Positions 36,301 through 45,480 of a stretch of DNA of 64,000 bases are shown piece by piece. The first letter of the stretch is position 1; the number at the start of each line of letters is the position of its first letter. Both the position numbers and the translations under genes were made by a program. The notes beneath the pieces were generated by a model. The model saw only the letters and a list, made by a program, of their open reading frames with translations. It made no database searches and was not told where the DNA came from. This DNA comes from Anolis sagrei (Eukaryota; Chordata; Lepidosauria; Squamata; Anolidae), in NCBI RefSeq assembly GCF_037176765.1, contig NC_090025.1:164902822-164966821 (forward strand), written 5' to 3'.

Positions 36301-37284
36301 CTCTTCTAGCAGCTTTATTTTCCAGCTGCATCGGTAGAAGAAGACATAGGGTTAATCAACACTGTAGAATTAATGCAGTTTGATAGCACTTTATTCGCAA
36401 TGAGACAATGCTATGGAATCCTGGGAGTTGTACTTTAGTGAGGACCCAGAGAAGACCTTGTAGGACTACAACTTTCACAATCCCATTGCATTGGGCCATG
36501 GTAGTTAAAGTGATGTCAAACTGCATTAATCCAACAGTGCAGATGCATCCTTAAGAAGCTGGGTGCTTAAAGAGAAGCAAAACTTGGGAAAAGTTACTTT
36601 TGGAGAGGGCAGGCTATAATTTCCAAAATCCCCAGCCAATTGGTTGGGGATTCTGGGAGCTGTTGAAGGCTTTCATGGCTGGAATCACTAGCTTGTAGTA
36701 GGTTTTCCAGGCTGTATGGCCATGTCCCAGAAGCATTCTCTCCTGACATTTCACCTGCATCTACAGCAGGCATCCTCAGAGAGATTTCACAACTTCTGAG
36801 GATGCTTGCCATAGATGCAGGCGAAACGTCAGGAGAGAATGCTTCTGGAACATGGTCATACAACCCAGAAAACTTACTACAAACCACATTTTGGGAGCAT
36901 TAATACCCCAAATATAATCTTCTCAAGCAGAGACCTAAGTAGAACACCACTCTTTCTTACACACATATAAACACACTTTTTTCTCAGAAAAAGAGATAAT
37001 CATAGGGACTCTGTAGCTATACAATTCTTCCCCTTCCAAAACCCACACCCTGAAACTTATCGGAATAGTCCTTAACTTCAGAACCAACAGGACACTTTCC
37101 ATTTCTGAGTTGTCAGGCCAATTATAAATCATACACTTCCCAGTGAGAGCAACCAACTTCTTCTAAAACCTTCTCTTTCTGTTAATTCTGCACCTGAAAG
37201 TCAACCCCAAAATGTCACATCTTATCTTACTTCCTGCTCCCAAGTATCAAAACCTGCTTCCCTCACTCATAAACTCACAGGCAT
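27358..37284 (-). CDS. LGALS1: Galectin-1-type beta-galactoside-binding lectin
   Basis: Four coding exons on the minus strand: 37284-37279 (Met-Pro), 33310-33231, 29277-29106 and 27504-27358 (stop TAA). Each has canonical splice sites, and they total 405 bases for 134 residues; human galectin-1 has 135. The 6-base coding first exon and 172-base third exon follow the prototype galectin gene plan. All sugar-contact residues align at galectin-1 positions: H44, N46, R48, H52, V59, N61, W68, E71 and R73 (HFNGR...HGD...VCNS...WGTELR). The usual HFNPR proline is glycine at 47. There is no signal peptide, as expected for non-classical secretion. Strand C-terminus GDFDVTGVSFA resembles galectin-1. Galectin-2 is less likely, because the HGD loop it lacks is present. 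A lineage-specific galectin-1 paralog cannot be excluded. The introns hold a SPIN-like hAT, another hAT and an inverted duplication. Confidence 0.93.
27967..28920. mobile_element. SPIN-like hAT element in galectin intron 3
   Basis: 954 bp. The right end AAAGTTGAGAACCACTG and internal phrases GTATTTTCTGTTGGTCATGG, GCAACTACAACTCCCAAATG, CAAATTGCATAT-type spacer and TACAATTATGAAGTAGCAAC match my memory of SPIN elements. The left end reads CAGTGTTCCTTAACCTGGGG. The flanks ATTTAAAC and GTTTAAGT share a 5-base core, consistent with a worn 8-bp duplication. No transposase frame is seen. Confidence 0.8.
29600..29840. other. Galectin intron 2 segment
   Basis: No recognised repeat or gene. Confidence 0.4.
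29850..30000 (+). mobile_element. SINE 3' fragment
   Basis: Contains AAAACATCAAACATCTGGGT and ends 'CACACCAGAAGAGACTTGCA', the tail of the tRNA-headed SINE also seen at 35.1 kb. Confidence 0.65.
30000..31050. other. Galectin intron 2 segment without recognised features
   Basis: Ordinary non-coding sequence. Several reading frames of 60-100 codons exist on both strands, but none has domain motifs or paired splice sites. Confidence 0.4.
31054..31345 (-). mobile_element. Penelope-like terminal region
   Basis: Same family as 22430-22740: GTATGGCCATGTTCCTGAAA, GGTTGTGAGGTCTGTTGGAA and CAAGTGTGGATGCTGCCATT in order. The hammerhead-like part is diverged. Confidence 0.6.
32104..32403. mobile_element. 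Two adjacent palindromic MITEs
   Basis: 32115-32260 (CCTTCCAACAGCCCTATATC with TATGGCTGTGTGAAAGGG) and 32275-32403 (CCCTACTACACTGTCATAC with GGCAGTGTAGAAGAGACC). They belong to related families and sit nearly end to end. Confidence 0.65.
33379..33865. mobile_element. hAT MITE with G/C-run flanks, copy C
   Basis: Ends CAGGCCTGTAGCG and TGGCTACGGCCCTG, flanked by a perfect 8-bp duplication GAGGTCTC (33371-33378 and 33866-33873). It is longer than copies A and B. It lies in galectin intron 1, 69 bp from exon 2. Confidence 0.88.
34186..34312. mobile_element. MITE of the TCCAACTTTTGGTCCTCC type
   Basis: Short imperfect palindrome (GTGTTTTGGACTTCAACTCC versus its reverse near 34280). No clean target duplication is found. 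Confidence 0.5.
34870..35130. repeat. Left arm of a 261-bp inverted duplication
   Basis: Matches 36189-36451 in reverse complement with about 20 differences by eye (about 92 percent). Contains GTGTTGATTAACCCTATGTC. The spacer of about 1.06 kb holds a SINE next to this arm. Confidence 0.85.
35083..35360 (+). mobile_element. tRNA-headed SINE next to the inverted-duplication arm
   Basis: Contains the B box AGCAGTTCGAATCTGG and the tail ATACCAGAAGTGACTTGCAT, of the same family as 11835-12055. Its left boundary against the arm is not sharp. Confidence 0.65.
36189..36451. repeat. Right arm of the inverted duplication
   Basis: Reverse complement of 34870-35130. The match stops abruptly on the inner side at CACACCC (36189). 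Confidence 0.85.
36732..36790 (-). ncRNA. Hammerhead-ribozyme-like motif, opposite strand
   Basis: On the minus strand: CTGAGGA, T, GCCTGC/GCAGGT stem-loop, then GAAATGTC. It pairs head to head with the motif at 36790-36845. Confidence 0.38.
36790..36845 (+). ncRNA. Hammerhead-ribozyme-like motif
   Basis: CTGAGGA at 36796, then a T, a GCTTGC/GCAGGC hairpin with a 7-base loop, and GAAACGTC ending at 36830, the expected cleavage site. Three bases on each side can pair as stem I (ACTT with AGGA). The extra T after CTGAGGA departs from the textbook core, and stem III is only two pairs with no loop. Confidence 0.4.
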
Positions 37285-37373
37285 GATGGTGTTATTGGTC
37301 TTGAAGCTGATCTTCACTGCAGCTGATCTGGTCCTGCAAACAGATGTGGTGAGTTAAGTTGCCACTCCCTGGC

Positions 37374-37382
37374 CCTTATATA
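37374..37382 (-). promoter_or_regulatory. TATA box of the galectin gene
   Basis: TATATAAGG on the minus strand, about 90 bases before the start codon. A start of transcription near 37350 would give a 5' untranslated region of roughly 65 bases. Confidence 0.75.
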
Positions 37383-37415
37383 GCTTTCCAGTTGAAAAGA
37401 CATATGATCCACTGA

Positions 37416-37420
37416 CCAAT
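37416..37420 (-). promoter_or_regulatory. CCAAT box (inverted, ATTGG)
   Basis: CTGATTGGTC on the minus strand, about 35 bases upstream of the TATA box. It matches the NF-Y core with its usual flanks. Confidence 0.55.
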
Positions 37421-37429
37421 CAGAAAGCA

Positions 37430-38505
37430 TCCTTGGGAGGTAGGCTGGAGTGGGAGGGGCAGTGGAAGTGGTCTACTTTCCTGGATGCTGAAGCCAGCCT
37501 TTGATTTTGCCTTTGGACCAACCAAGAAGAAAAGGAGAACGCCGGGCTCATTGTGGCAGTGACGACGCCAAAGTGGAAAATAGTTTTGCAATGAGAGGGC
37601 TTGGTTGTTTAAAAAAATTTAAATGTGGATAGCAGTTGGTAGGAGCCCTTTGTTAAGAAAAGCCTGGAGCAATAAATGTACATGTATCTAAGCCAAAATG
37701 TGGAAATTGGCTTTTATTTAAAAAAGGGAAGGGAAACAGCCAGAACGATTAAACTTTGCATATATTCCCCAACTAACTGAAATCGTAGTTATGACAGGAT
37801 TAATGTATGTAACAAACTTGTCATGAAATCAACAAAACAAACAAACAAAAACAGTGTCAAGATTTGGCACAGGCATCTGCTAAAACTTACAGTCAAGAAG
37901 TAGGGCTTGGAAAAGTAACTTATTTGGACAATGAAGCCCTCAGTTTTCTGCTTATTCTGCCTGCTTCAAGTGAATGAGCCATAAAGACAATAAGGAGGAC
38001 AGTAGCACCCACTCTCTGGGTCCTTTTATACTATATAATCAATCAATCAAGACTTTATTACAGTCCATGACCAGCATAGAGTGGGTATATTATATAATTT
38101 CAATTTCAATGGTATGGTTCCACTTTAACTGCCGTGGATTCATCAAACAGCATCCTGGAGTTTGTAGTTTGGTAAGGCAGAAGATGAGCCCCTGGCTGAG
38201 AATTGTAAATACCCCTCCCTAAACTGCAACTCCCAGGATTCTATGGGAAGAAACAATGGGAGTTAAAGTGAAACCATAATCACTGCTTTTTGGGGGGAAA
38301 GGAGTATAAAAATATCCCATTAGTGGGCCATAATCCAGAGCTGGCTAATGTATTTATTAGGAGCCACTAACGTGGGCAAGCTTTCAAGTTCTCCAGAACT
38401 CTTCAAGAGACAAACTGTAGATATGTGTGATTTATTTATTTATAACAGCTAGGAGAAGAAATGGAGGAAAAAATGTTCTGCACTCATTGGCTCTACGATT
38501 GGACT
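37430..38505. other. Region upstream of the galectin promoter
   Basis: No gene recognised. Contains AATCAATCAATCAAGAC and a MITE-like TGGTATGGTTCCACTTTAAC to GGAGTTAAAGTGAAACCATA foldback (about 38110-38279). Confidence 0.4.
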
Positions 38506-38507
38506 AG

Positions 38508-38634
38508 TGCTGGGCTTTAGCACAGCAGGTAAATTGCCAGCAATTATAAGATCTACCAACTGAAAGGTTGCCAGTTCAAAGTCCCAGATTGGCATGAGCA
38601 CCCGACTGTCAGACTAGCTCACCGTTTACCTAAG
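38508..38634 (+). mobile_element. tRNA-headed SINE fragment
   Basis: GCTTTAGCACAGCAGGTAAA with GAAAGGTTGCCAGTTCAAAG and CACCCGACTGTCAGACTAGC. Same head as the SINE at 60685-61170. The 3' part is lost at the junction with a SPIN-like end. Confidence 0.6.
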
Positions 38635-38742
38635 GAGTTATGAAGAAGCAACAAAAATAATTTTATGCTTGGGGGTAACTACAATACAAGGAACTGTATG
38701 TATTAAGGGATCATGGCATTAGGAAGGTTGAGAACCACTGAT
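38635..38742. mobile_element. SPIN-like hAT right end
   Basis: Matches the last 107 bp of the element at 27967-28920, ending GGTTGAGAACCACTG. The left part is missing. Confidence 0.75.
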
Positions 38743-39289
38743 CTGGAAGAAGCCAAAGGCTTGTAAGTCAGTGGTGAATACACTTTGTGTTTTTTTAATG
38801 AGATTTTAAAGGTGCTTTCCAAGGTGTTGAACTTATTTGGGGCATCAAGTTCAGGACCTTGGGCCAATCCTTTGATGTTTGGAGTAAAACGCATTGACAT
38901 GGAAGATGCTAGCTGATCCTAAGAAGAAATAAAAACTTAACTTCTTATTTAAAGCACCAATAAAACCAATAAAAATGCTGATTAAAATAAGTCCAGTGTG
39001 TGCAACTTGGCTTGGGCTATGCCCACTGCATCCAGAGAATTATACACTCTTGGTGTTCCTTCACAAACATATGGAAAGCCTTCTCAAATTTCACACCAGG
39101 GAATATTCACTCTGAACACTGGATTCTGGTATTTTTATTACTCTATTCCAACTGAAGACCAATGCCTGAGTGGCAGTATTTTTGACCTCAAATGGGGACT
39201 CTGTCTGCTGCACATAAGGATCAACAACTCAGTGAGAAAATCATCACTGTGCTAAAGGGAAGAAAAGGACCCTACTAAGTCTGAAATTC

Positions 39290-39892
39290 ATAATGAAATA
39301 TATCAGTTTTAAACATGAGCCAACAATGCCATGTGGCAGCTAAAAAAGCCAATGGGATTTTGGCCTGCAAAATTGAAGTACAGTGTCTAGATCCAGGAAA
39401 GTCATGCTTCCCGTCTATTCTGCCTTGGTCAGATAACACTTGGAATAGTGGGCATTGCAATTGAAGGGAGATGTTGACAGAGAAGGGTGACTAAAGTGAT
39501 CAAGGGTCTGGAGAACAAGCGCTATGAGGACCGGCTTAAAGAGCTGGACATGTTTAGCCTGCAGAAGAGAAAGCTGAAAGGAGACATGATGGCCAAGTAT
39601 AAATGAGGGGAAGTCATAGGGAGGAGGGAGCAAGCTTGTTTTCTACTGCCCTGGAGACTAGGATGTGGAACAATGGCTTCAAACTACAGGAAAGGAGATT
39701 CCACCTGAACTGCTGAACAGCTCTCCTAACTGTGAGAGCTGTTCAGCAGTGGAACTCTCTGCCCCAGAGTGTGGTGGAAGCTCCTTCTTTGGATGGCCAT
39801 CTGTCAGGGGTGCTTTGAATGTGATTTTCCTGCTTCTTGGCAGAGGTTGGGCTGGATAGCTCACAAGGTCTCTTCCAACTCTATGATTCCAG
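39290..39892 (+). mobile_element. CR1 3' region
   Basis: Encodes fragments such as 'TKVIKGLENKRYEDRLKELD' and ends TCTTCCAACTCTATGATTCC. Close to the copy at 57.3-57.9 kb. Confidence 0.85.
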
Positions 39893-39999
39893 AACTATAC
39901 TGCACAAGAAGGAAAATCAGTCTGTTTAGCAAGCATTCACATGCTGATTTATCATCAGTAAATGTTTTATTTTTATACCTATTTTATATAAATTTATAC

Positions 40000-40203
40000 C
40001 CAGCAGTTCAAAAATATGCAAATGTGAATAGATCAATAAGTACCGCTCCAGCGGGAAGGGAACAGTGCTTCATGAAGTCATGCCGGCCACATGACTTTGG
40101 AGGTGTCTACGACAACACCGGCTCTTCGGCTTAGAAATGGAGATGACCACCAACCCCCAGAGTTGGACACGACTGGACTTAATGTCAGGGGAAAACCTTA
40201 CCT
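40000..40203 (+). mobile_element. Sauria-type SINE, 5'-truncated
   Basis: Starts within AATGTGAATAGATCAATAAG and keeps the tail CGACTGGACTTAATGTCAGG. It directly abuts a Penelope-like repeat. Confidence 0.8.
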
Positions 40204-40204
40204 T

Positions 40205-40445
40205 ACCTGTCGAAGGCTTTCATGGCCGGAATCACTGGGTTGTTGTAGGTTTTTTCAGGCTATATGGCCATGGTCTAGAGACATTATCTCCTGACGTTTC
40301 GCCTGCATCTATGGCAAGCATCCTCAGAAGTAGTGAAGTCCTCACTACCTCTGAGGATGCTTGCCATAGATGCAGGTGGAACGTTAGGAGAGAATGCCTC
40401 TAGACCATGGCCATACAGCCCGAAAAAACCTACAACAACCCATTT
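40205..40445. mobile_element. Foldback Penelope-like terminal repeat
   Basis: An inverted pair like that at 36662-36890. Left outer end GTCGAAGGCTTTCATGGCCG; right outer end GAAAAAACCTACAACAACCC. The left half keeps a complete hammerhead-like core on the minus strand. Confidence 0.6.
40282..40335 (-). ncRNA. Hammerhead-ribozyme-like motif
   Basis: Minus strand CTGAGGA, T, GCTTGC/GCAGGC stem-loop, then GAAACGTC followed by AGGAGA. It is the same core as at 36790-36845. Confidence 0.4.
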
Positions 40446-41790
40446 ACCTTACCTTATACCTGGGGTCACATAAAAATTTCTCAGGTGGAAAGGGATCACT
40501 TGTGGAAAAGTTTAGGAAGCCCTTCTGCAGACTATTTCTTTTTAAATATGCCAGCACTTTTTTGTATAGAGAGAAGAACAAGGTCTTTGCATCTCAAGAA
40601 GGGCTAAAACTGAGAGAAAAAGAATGAATCAAGTTGCTTTTTTGGTAATGCATCAAAGTTTAAAGCGTGGAAATGTTGTGTAGCTTGGTGTTCCTGCTGT
40701 TGCTGGGATCAGTGTTGATCCTTGTTGTTAATTTGTTGCTGCACTAAAGTCATTTGATGGTGATTCACAGATGGCACAATGCTGCCTCAAGGGAAGGCAG
40801 GTGACACAAGGCATGTTGGGATTCTCTTGCCAAGGTTGTGGCCCAGTTTCCAAATCCACCAAAAGGCTTGTTACAATTAGAGGGACAGAGGGTTTGCTGG
40901 GAGAGCTTCTTCAACTGCATTCTTCTTATCTTGAACTGTACCCACTCCAGTGCATATGACTGGATTATGACTCATCATGAGTCATTACAGTAGGAAAGCA
41001 TTTTTCTTCAGTTGAGTTGAGTGGGGGAAGAAAGGAAGAAGTTACTTTGTGCAGAAGCAGCATAATTCTCTATAATCAAATCTGTAGAGCGGAGAAAAAC
41101 CAGGCTGCTGGTGAAATGCCTGCTCTTGTGGTTTGTGGCTTTGCTGGGCTTGTATGCTTTTCTTTTTCCTTTTTAAATATATATCACAAGGATTGCTGAA
41201 ATCCTTCCAAGAACTTCAGAACAAACTGCTCTTTCTTTTCTGTCTCTCTTGTCCCTCCTCCGCCATGTTAGTTTCGACATGCTTAGGGAAACAACAGCGA
41301 TGGATCTCATTTTGTATTAATCCTCTAGCAGAAATGTTGGTGCATAATATCTTGGTAGCAGAGCAGAAAGAAGAAAGGCTCTTTAGATGAGAAATTCCAG
41401 AGTGTTCTAATCAGTACAGCCAGAAAAATAGTTTCCAACTCTAAGTGTGAGTAATCTTTTGTGTGTGTGTGTGTGTGTGTGTCAAGAATTGCATTTTTGT
41501 AAATTTTGTTCTCAAAGGCAAGAATTAATCGTGTGACCGTTTTTCTCCTGCTAGAAAATTTTTTACAGTCCAGGACTTAATCTTTGCAACAGAACTGCAC
41601 ATGATTTTTTTTAAGCAGAAACATTTCTGGCACAGAATCTGACCATTAGCAACCCAGTTTTTTGAATTTGATTATGTTCTCTCTATGAATATCTAGGTCC
41701 CCCAATGTGACTCTATGGGAGGTGACTAAAGAATCATGCTGGAGGGCTCAAAAGATTTCCAAAAAGCACACCGGTCTAAAAATCTTTAAC
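40446..41790. other. Intergenic stretch
   Basis: No gene recognised. A (TG)n microsatellite of about 22 bp starts at 41460. Confidence 0.45.
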
Positions 41791-42127
41791 GTATATATTT
41801 GAGTATAAGCCAACCTAAATATAACCCAAGGCACCTAATTTTACCACAAAAAGATGGGAAAATGGATTGACTCGAGTATAAGTCAAGGATGGAAAATGCA
41901 GCAGCTACTGGTAAATTTCAAAATAAAAATAGATGCCAATAAAATTACATTAATTGGGGCATCAGTAGGTTAAATGTTTTTGAATATTTACATAAATCTG
42001 TAATTTAAGATAAGACTGTCCAACTCTGATTAAACCATTATTCTAACCTTCTTTGCTGTAAACATGCTTACATATTCTTCAAATAATAATAGAGTAAAAT
42101 AATGGAAATGTAATAATAACAGTAATT

Positions 42128-42532
42128 GGATTGTTGTAGGTTTTTTCGGGCTATATGGCCATGTTCCCTCCAATGAGCCCGACTGCTCACTGGAGGGAAG
42201 GATACTAGAGACAAAGTTGAAGTACTTTGGCCACATCATGAGGAGACAGGAAAGCCTAGAGAAGACAATTATGCTGGGGAAAGTGGAAGGCAAAAGGAAG
42301 AGGGGCCGACCAAGGGCAAGATGGATGGATGGCATCCTTGAAGTGACTGGACTGACCTTGAAGGAGCTGGGGGTGTGACGGCCGACAGGAAGCTCTGGCG
42401 TGGGCTGGTCCATGAGGTCACGAAGAGTCGGAGACGACTGAACGAATGAACAACATAGCCATGTTCTAGACCCATATCGCTCAAAAAAACCTACAACAAC
42501 CCAGTGATTCCGGCCATGAAAGCCTTCGACAA
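42128..42532. mobile_element. Penelope-like repeat split by BovB
   Basis: Left piece TTGTTGTAGGTTTTTTCGGG and right piece CCTACAACAACCCAGTGATT. The hammerhead-like centre is absent. Confidence 0.55.
42167..42454 (+). mobile_element. RTE-BovB 3' end inside a Penelope-like repeat
   Basis: Encodes FGHIMRRQESLEKTIMLGKV and GRPRARWMDGILEVTGLTLK, and ends AGAGTCGGAGACGACTGAAC, typical of BovB. The 12-bp flanks ATGGCCATGTTC (42155-42166) and ATAGCCATGTTC (42455-42466) are its target duplication. A short snap-back at the 5' junction (CCCTCCAATGAGC...GCTCACTGGAGGG) suggests a twin-priming-like or template-switch event. Confidence 0.85.
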
Positions 42533-42539
42533 TACAATA

Positions 42540-42960
42540 ACAGTAATTTATTATTGTTATTATTACATTATTATTTTGCTCTATTATTACTGTTATTATT
42601 ACATTTCCATTATTTTACTCTATTCTTCTTATTATTATTTGAAACACAACAAGATGAGTCAACAGCCAACAGTGATCTTGTTTGCTGTGGACTCATCTTG
42701 TTGTGTTTCAAATAATAATATTAATATTAATAATAATAATAGAATAAAATAATGGAAATGTAACAATAACAGTAATAATAGAGTAAAATAATAAATGTAA
42801 TAATAACAATAATAAATAGGGTAAAATAATACATATAATAATAACAATAATAAAGTAGAATAATAAATGTAATAATGATATTAAAGTAAAATAATAAATG
42901 TAAAAAAACCCAGAGTAAAATAATAAATAACCTTGACTCGAATATAAGCTGAGGGGTATT
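42540..42960. repeat. TTA/AAT microsatellite tract
   Basis: Imperfect TTA repeats followed by AAT repeats, with an inverted ACACAACAAGATGAGTC/GACTCATCTTGTTGTGT pair at about 42643-42712. Confidence 0.8.
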
Positions 42961-42980
42961 ATTTCAGCCTAAAAAATGGC

Positions 42981-43340
42981 TTGGACCGCCAATATGCCTT
43001 GGACCGCCAGAAGATCCAACCAGTCTATACTTCAGGAAATAAATCCCGACTGCTCATTGGAGGGAATGATAGTAGAGGCCAAGATGAAGTACTTTGGCCG
43101 TATTATGAGAAGAAAGAAAAGGTTAGAGAAGACAATTATGCTGGGGAAAATGGAAGGAAAAAGGAAGAGGGGCTGACCAAGGGCAAGATGGATGGATGGC
43201 ATCCTTGAAGTGACTGGATTGACCTTGAAGGAGCTGGAGGAGGTGATGGCCAACAGGGAGCTCTGGCATTATTACATTTATTATTCTGGTCCATGAGGTC
43301 ACAAAGAGTCGGAAATGACTGAATTAATGAACAACAACAA
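42981..43340 (+). mobile_element. Second RTE-BovB 3' end
   Basis: Encodes FGRIMRRKKRLEKTIMLGKM and ends AAGAGTCGGAAATGACTGAA with CAACAACAAA. Flanks AAAAAATGGCT on both sides look like an 11-bp duplication. A short TTA insert lies near 43268-43290. Confidence 0.8.
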
Positions 43341-43624
43341 AAAAAATGGCTGAAAAACTAGGTTTATACTTGAGTACATACAGTAAGTCATCTAGTGTGA
43401 TTCTATGGTCAACTTCTGTCAGAAGTGATTTTTTTATTCATAGTTTTCCCCATGTTTGTGGGGATCCTGCATCACTAATCCTAATGAATATGGAGGGGCT
43501 GACTGTATTGACTCAAGTTATAGTGGAAAACAAGAGCCCAACCATATTGGGAGAACTATAGGTTTCCCACCCCAGTCACTTCTTCAGGTTAGCTTCATTA
43601 AATTAATCAGGACTTCTAAATAAT

Positions 43625-44105
43625 ATTAATAATAAAACTGTATTTATATACCACCCTATCTCCCCAAGCGGACTCAGGGTGGTTTCCAACATAAGGCAAA
43701 ACGTTCAATTGCCAAAAAGGAAAACAATACAACAAAATTAAACATCATAAAACCTAAACATAAAATCCTTCTAAAACAATCACAAAAATTTAAAATCCAG
43801 TTTCAAGTTTACTCAATCAGATGGGTTCAAAATACCAATGGCCAGAATTACAGAATGGGTATGGCCAATTATGAAAGGGGTGGGCAAGGGCTAGTGCAAC
43901 AGAATATCATAGGGCCGGGGAAGTGGATAAAGTGCAGAGCAGGGCCCTAGCTAATGGCCAAGGGAAGGCCTAGGGACTAATCATTCTCATAAACTTGCTG
44001 GAACAACCAAGTTTTCAGGTCCCTATGGAAGGAGGACAGTGTAGGGGCTTGCCTAATCTCTCTGGGGAGGGCATTCCAATGACTTACTTCATTATAGTAT
44101 TGCAG
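43625..44105 (-). mobile_element. LINE 3' end, minus orientation
   Basis: The minus-strand C-terminal peptide resembles 'ALPREIRQAPTLSSFHRDLK' then TWLFQQVYEND, a common end of non-LTR polymerases. The tail on the plus strand begins CACCCTATCTCCCCAAGCGG. Confidence 0.7.
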
Positions 44106-44277
44106 AAGAATGCCTTCTATGTGAAACAGAGAATCAGTTCAATTTAATTGCATTAATTTTCCTTCAGAGCATCTATTATATAAAATGTTTCTCAATTTCA
44201 TTCATTACACTCTCTTCTGCATTAATAACTTTCTCTGAATTGTTTCATGATGTAACAGCAGCCGAGTACTTAGGATG

Positions 44278-44327
<50 letters not shown>

Positions 44328-44330
44328 CCC
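44278..44330. repeat. CT then TA microsatellite
   Basis: About 19 CT units followed by five TA units. Confidence 0.95.
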
Positions 44331-45270
44331 CCACTGGATTACATTTAAATGTCTGCAGTTGCTGAGCGTTGACTTTGCAAGATACTTGCCTCTTCTACCA
44401 TCATTCCAAGTCCTCCCTCCCTTTAACTGCACAACTTGAAATGTAGCCAGAATTCATAAGCCATTCCATCAGCTTAAGCACTAATTTCTTAGGGTACTCT
44501 AATGGCATCATCTGCTGATAACAGGAAAAAAAATCCCACAGAGGCACCATATGTTTAGTGAGCCTTAATTTTACTCCACGATCATTTCCTTAATCCTCAA
44601 AGTTAATCGAAAGATCACAACATCGCATAAAACTAGCAATAAAGAGCATCCCTGCTGAATGGTGCACTTTAGTTGAAACCATTCTAGAAAATGGTTGTCT
44701 ATTAGGATTCTAGGTACAGGGAAATTATCCATCACTTTGGCTGTATTGAACATCTCAGCAAGCCAAATGGTTTGAGTCTATTTGGCAGAAGATAATAATT
44801 TCCACTGCATCCTATAACAGGCCAAAATCACAACTCTAGCATGAGTGCCAATTGACCTTCGCTTGAAGTCCCTTTTCAGATGTATTACTCAAAAAGGCTT
44901 TTTAGTAGTCCTTGCAAAGCTCAGAGGTGAAACCCTGTGAGCTGAAGTAACTGGAAGGGGTGGGGAGTGATAACACACCTTAAACTAAGACTGTTTGGTG
45001 TCTTCTTCTCCTATTTCTTACTTTTCCTGAATTTTCAATTAACCATCCAAGGTTCTGAATTGCTACGATACTTCAAAAACAGTGTGTTTTAAAAAGAGGG
45101 GTTTTTTTTGCAGTGGTAGTTTAATTGCTAGTGCTCATTGCTTTCTTTAAGAAGAGAATTAATTTTAAAAATTGCATTTTTACCAGACATTGTCACCAAG
45201 ACATTGATATATATTAGAATTGTCCCTGAAACATAACACATAACAGCATTGTGGACTTAATATTTTGCTT
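44331..45270. other. Intergenic stretch without recognised features
   Basis: No gene or repeat family recognised. Confidence 0.4.
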
Positions 45271-45280
45271 TTCATACAGC

Positions 45281-45480
45281 CAGGCATGTAGTCGGGGAGG
45301 GGGGGGGGTGCATTGTTTAAACTGTTATGTTTGTTCATATCATGATCTGATCACCATGCTCAATATATCCCATATGTATGGGGGTATTGGGGTAACAATA
45401 CAAAAGGTTTGCTAGGGTAGACCCTCTTTCACTGAGACCCCCCCCCCCCCCCCCAAATCAAAATCCTGGCTACAGGCCTG
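45281..45480. mobile_element. hAT MITE with G/C-run flanks, copy B
   Basis: Ends CAGGCATGTAGTC and GGCTACAGGCCTG, with a perfect 8-bp duplication CATACAGC (45273-45280 and 45481-45488). The body is the reverse of copy A (CATGATCTGATCACCATGCT). Confidence 0.92.

Larger units (their letters stand above)
36662..36890. mobile_element. Foldback Penelope-like terminal repeat with divergent hammerhead-like pair
   Basis: The left half (36662-36785) is the inverted counterpart of the right half (36786-36890). Each carries CTGAGGA, a six-pair stem-loop, then GAAA(C/T)GTC. The two point away from each other. Lies upstream in galectin intron 1. Confidence 0.6.
41791..43381 (-). mobile_element. TIR element with three nested insertions
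   Basis: Inverted counterpart of 463-980. Ends GTATATATTTGAGTATAAGCC and, reversed, GTATGTACTCAAGTATAAACC. It holds expanded TTA/AAT tracts, a Penelope-like repeat (42128-42532, itself split by a BovB) and a second BovB (about 42981-43340). Confidence 0.6.

Noticed and set aside
44278-44330. Candidate purine/pyrimidine regulatory tract
   Set aside because: A plain CT then TA microsatellite far from any recognised promoter.
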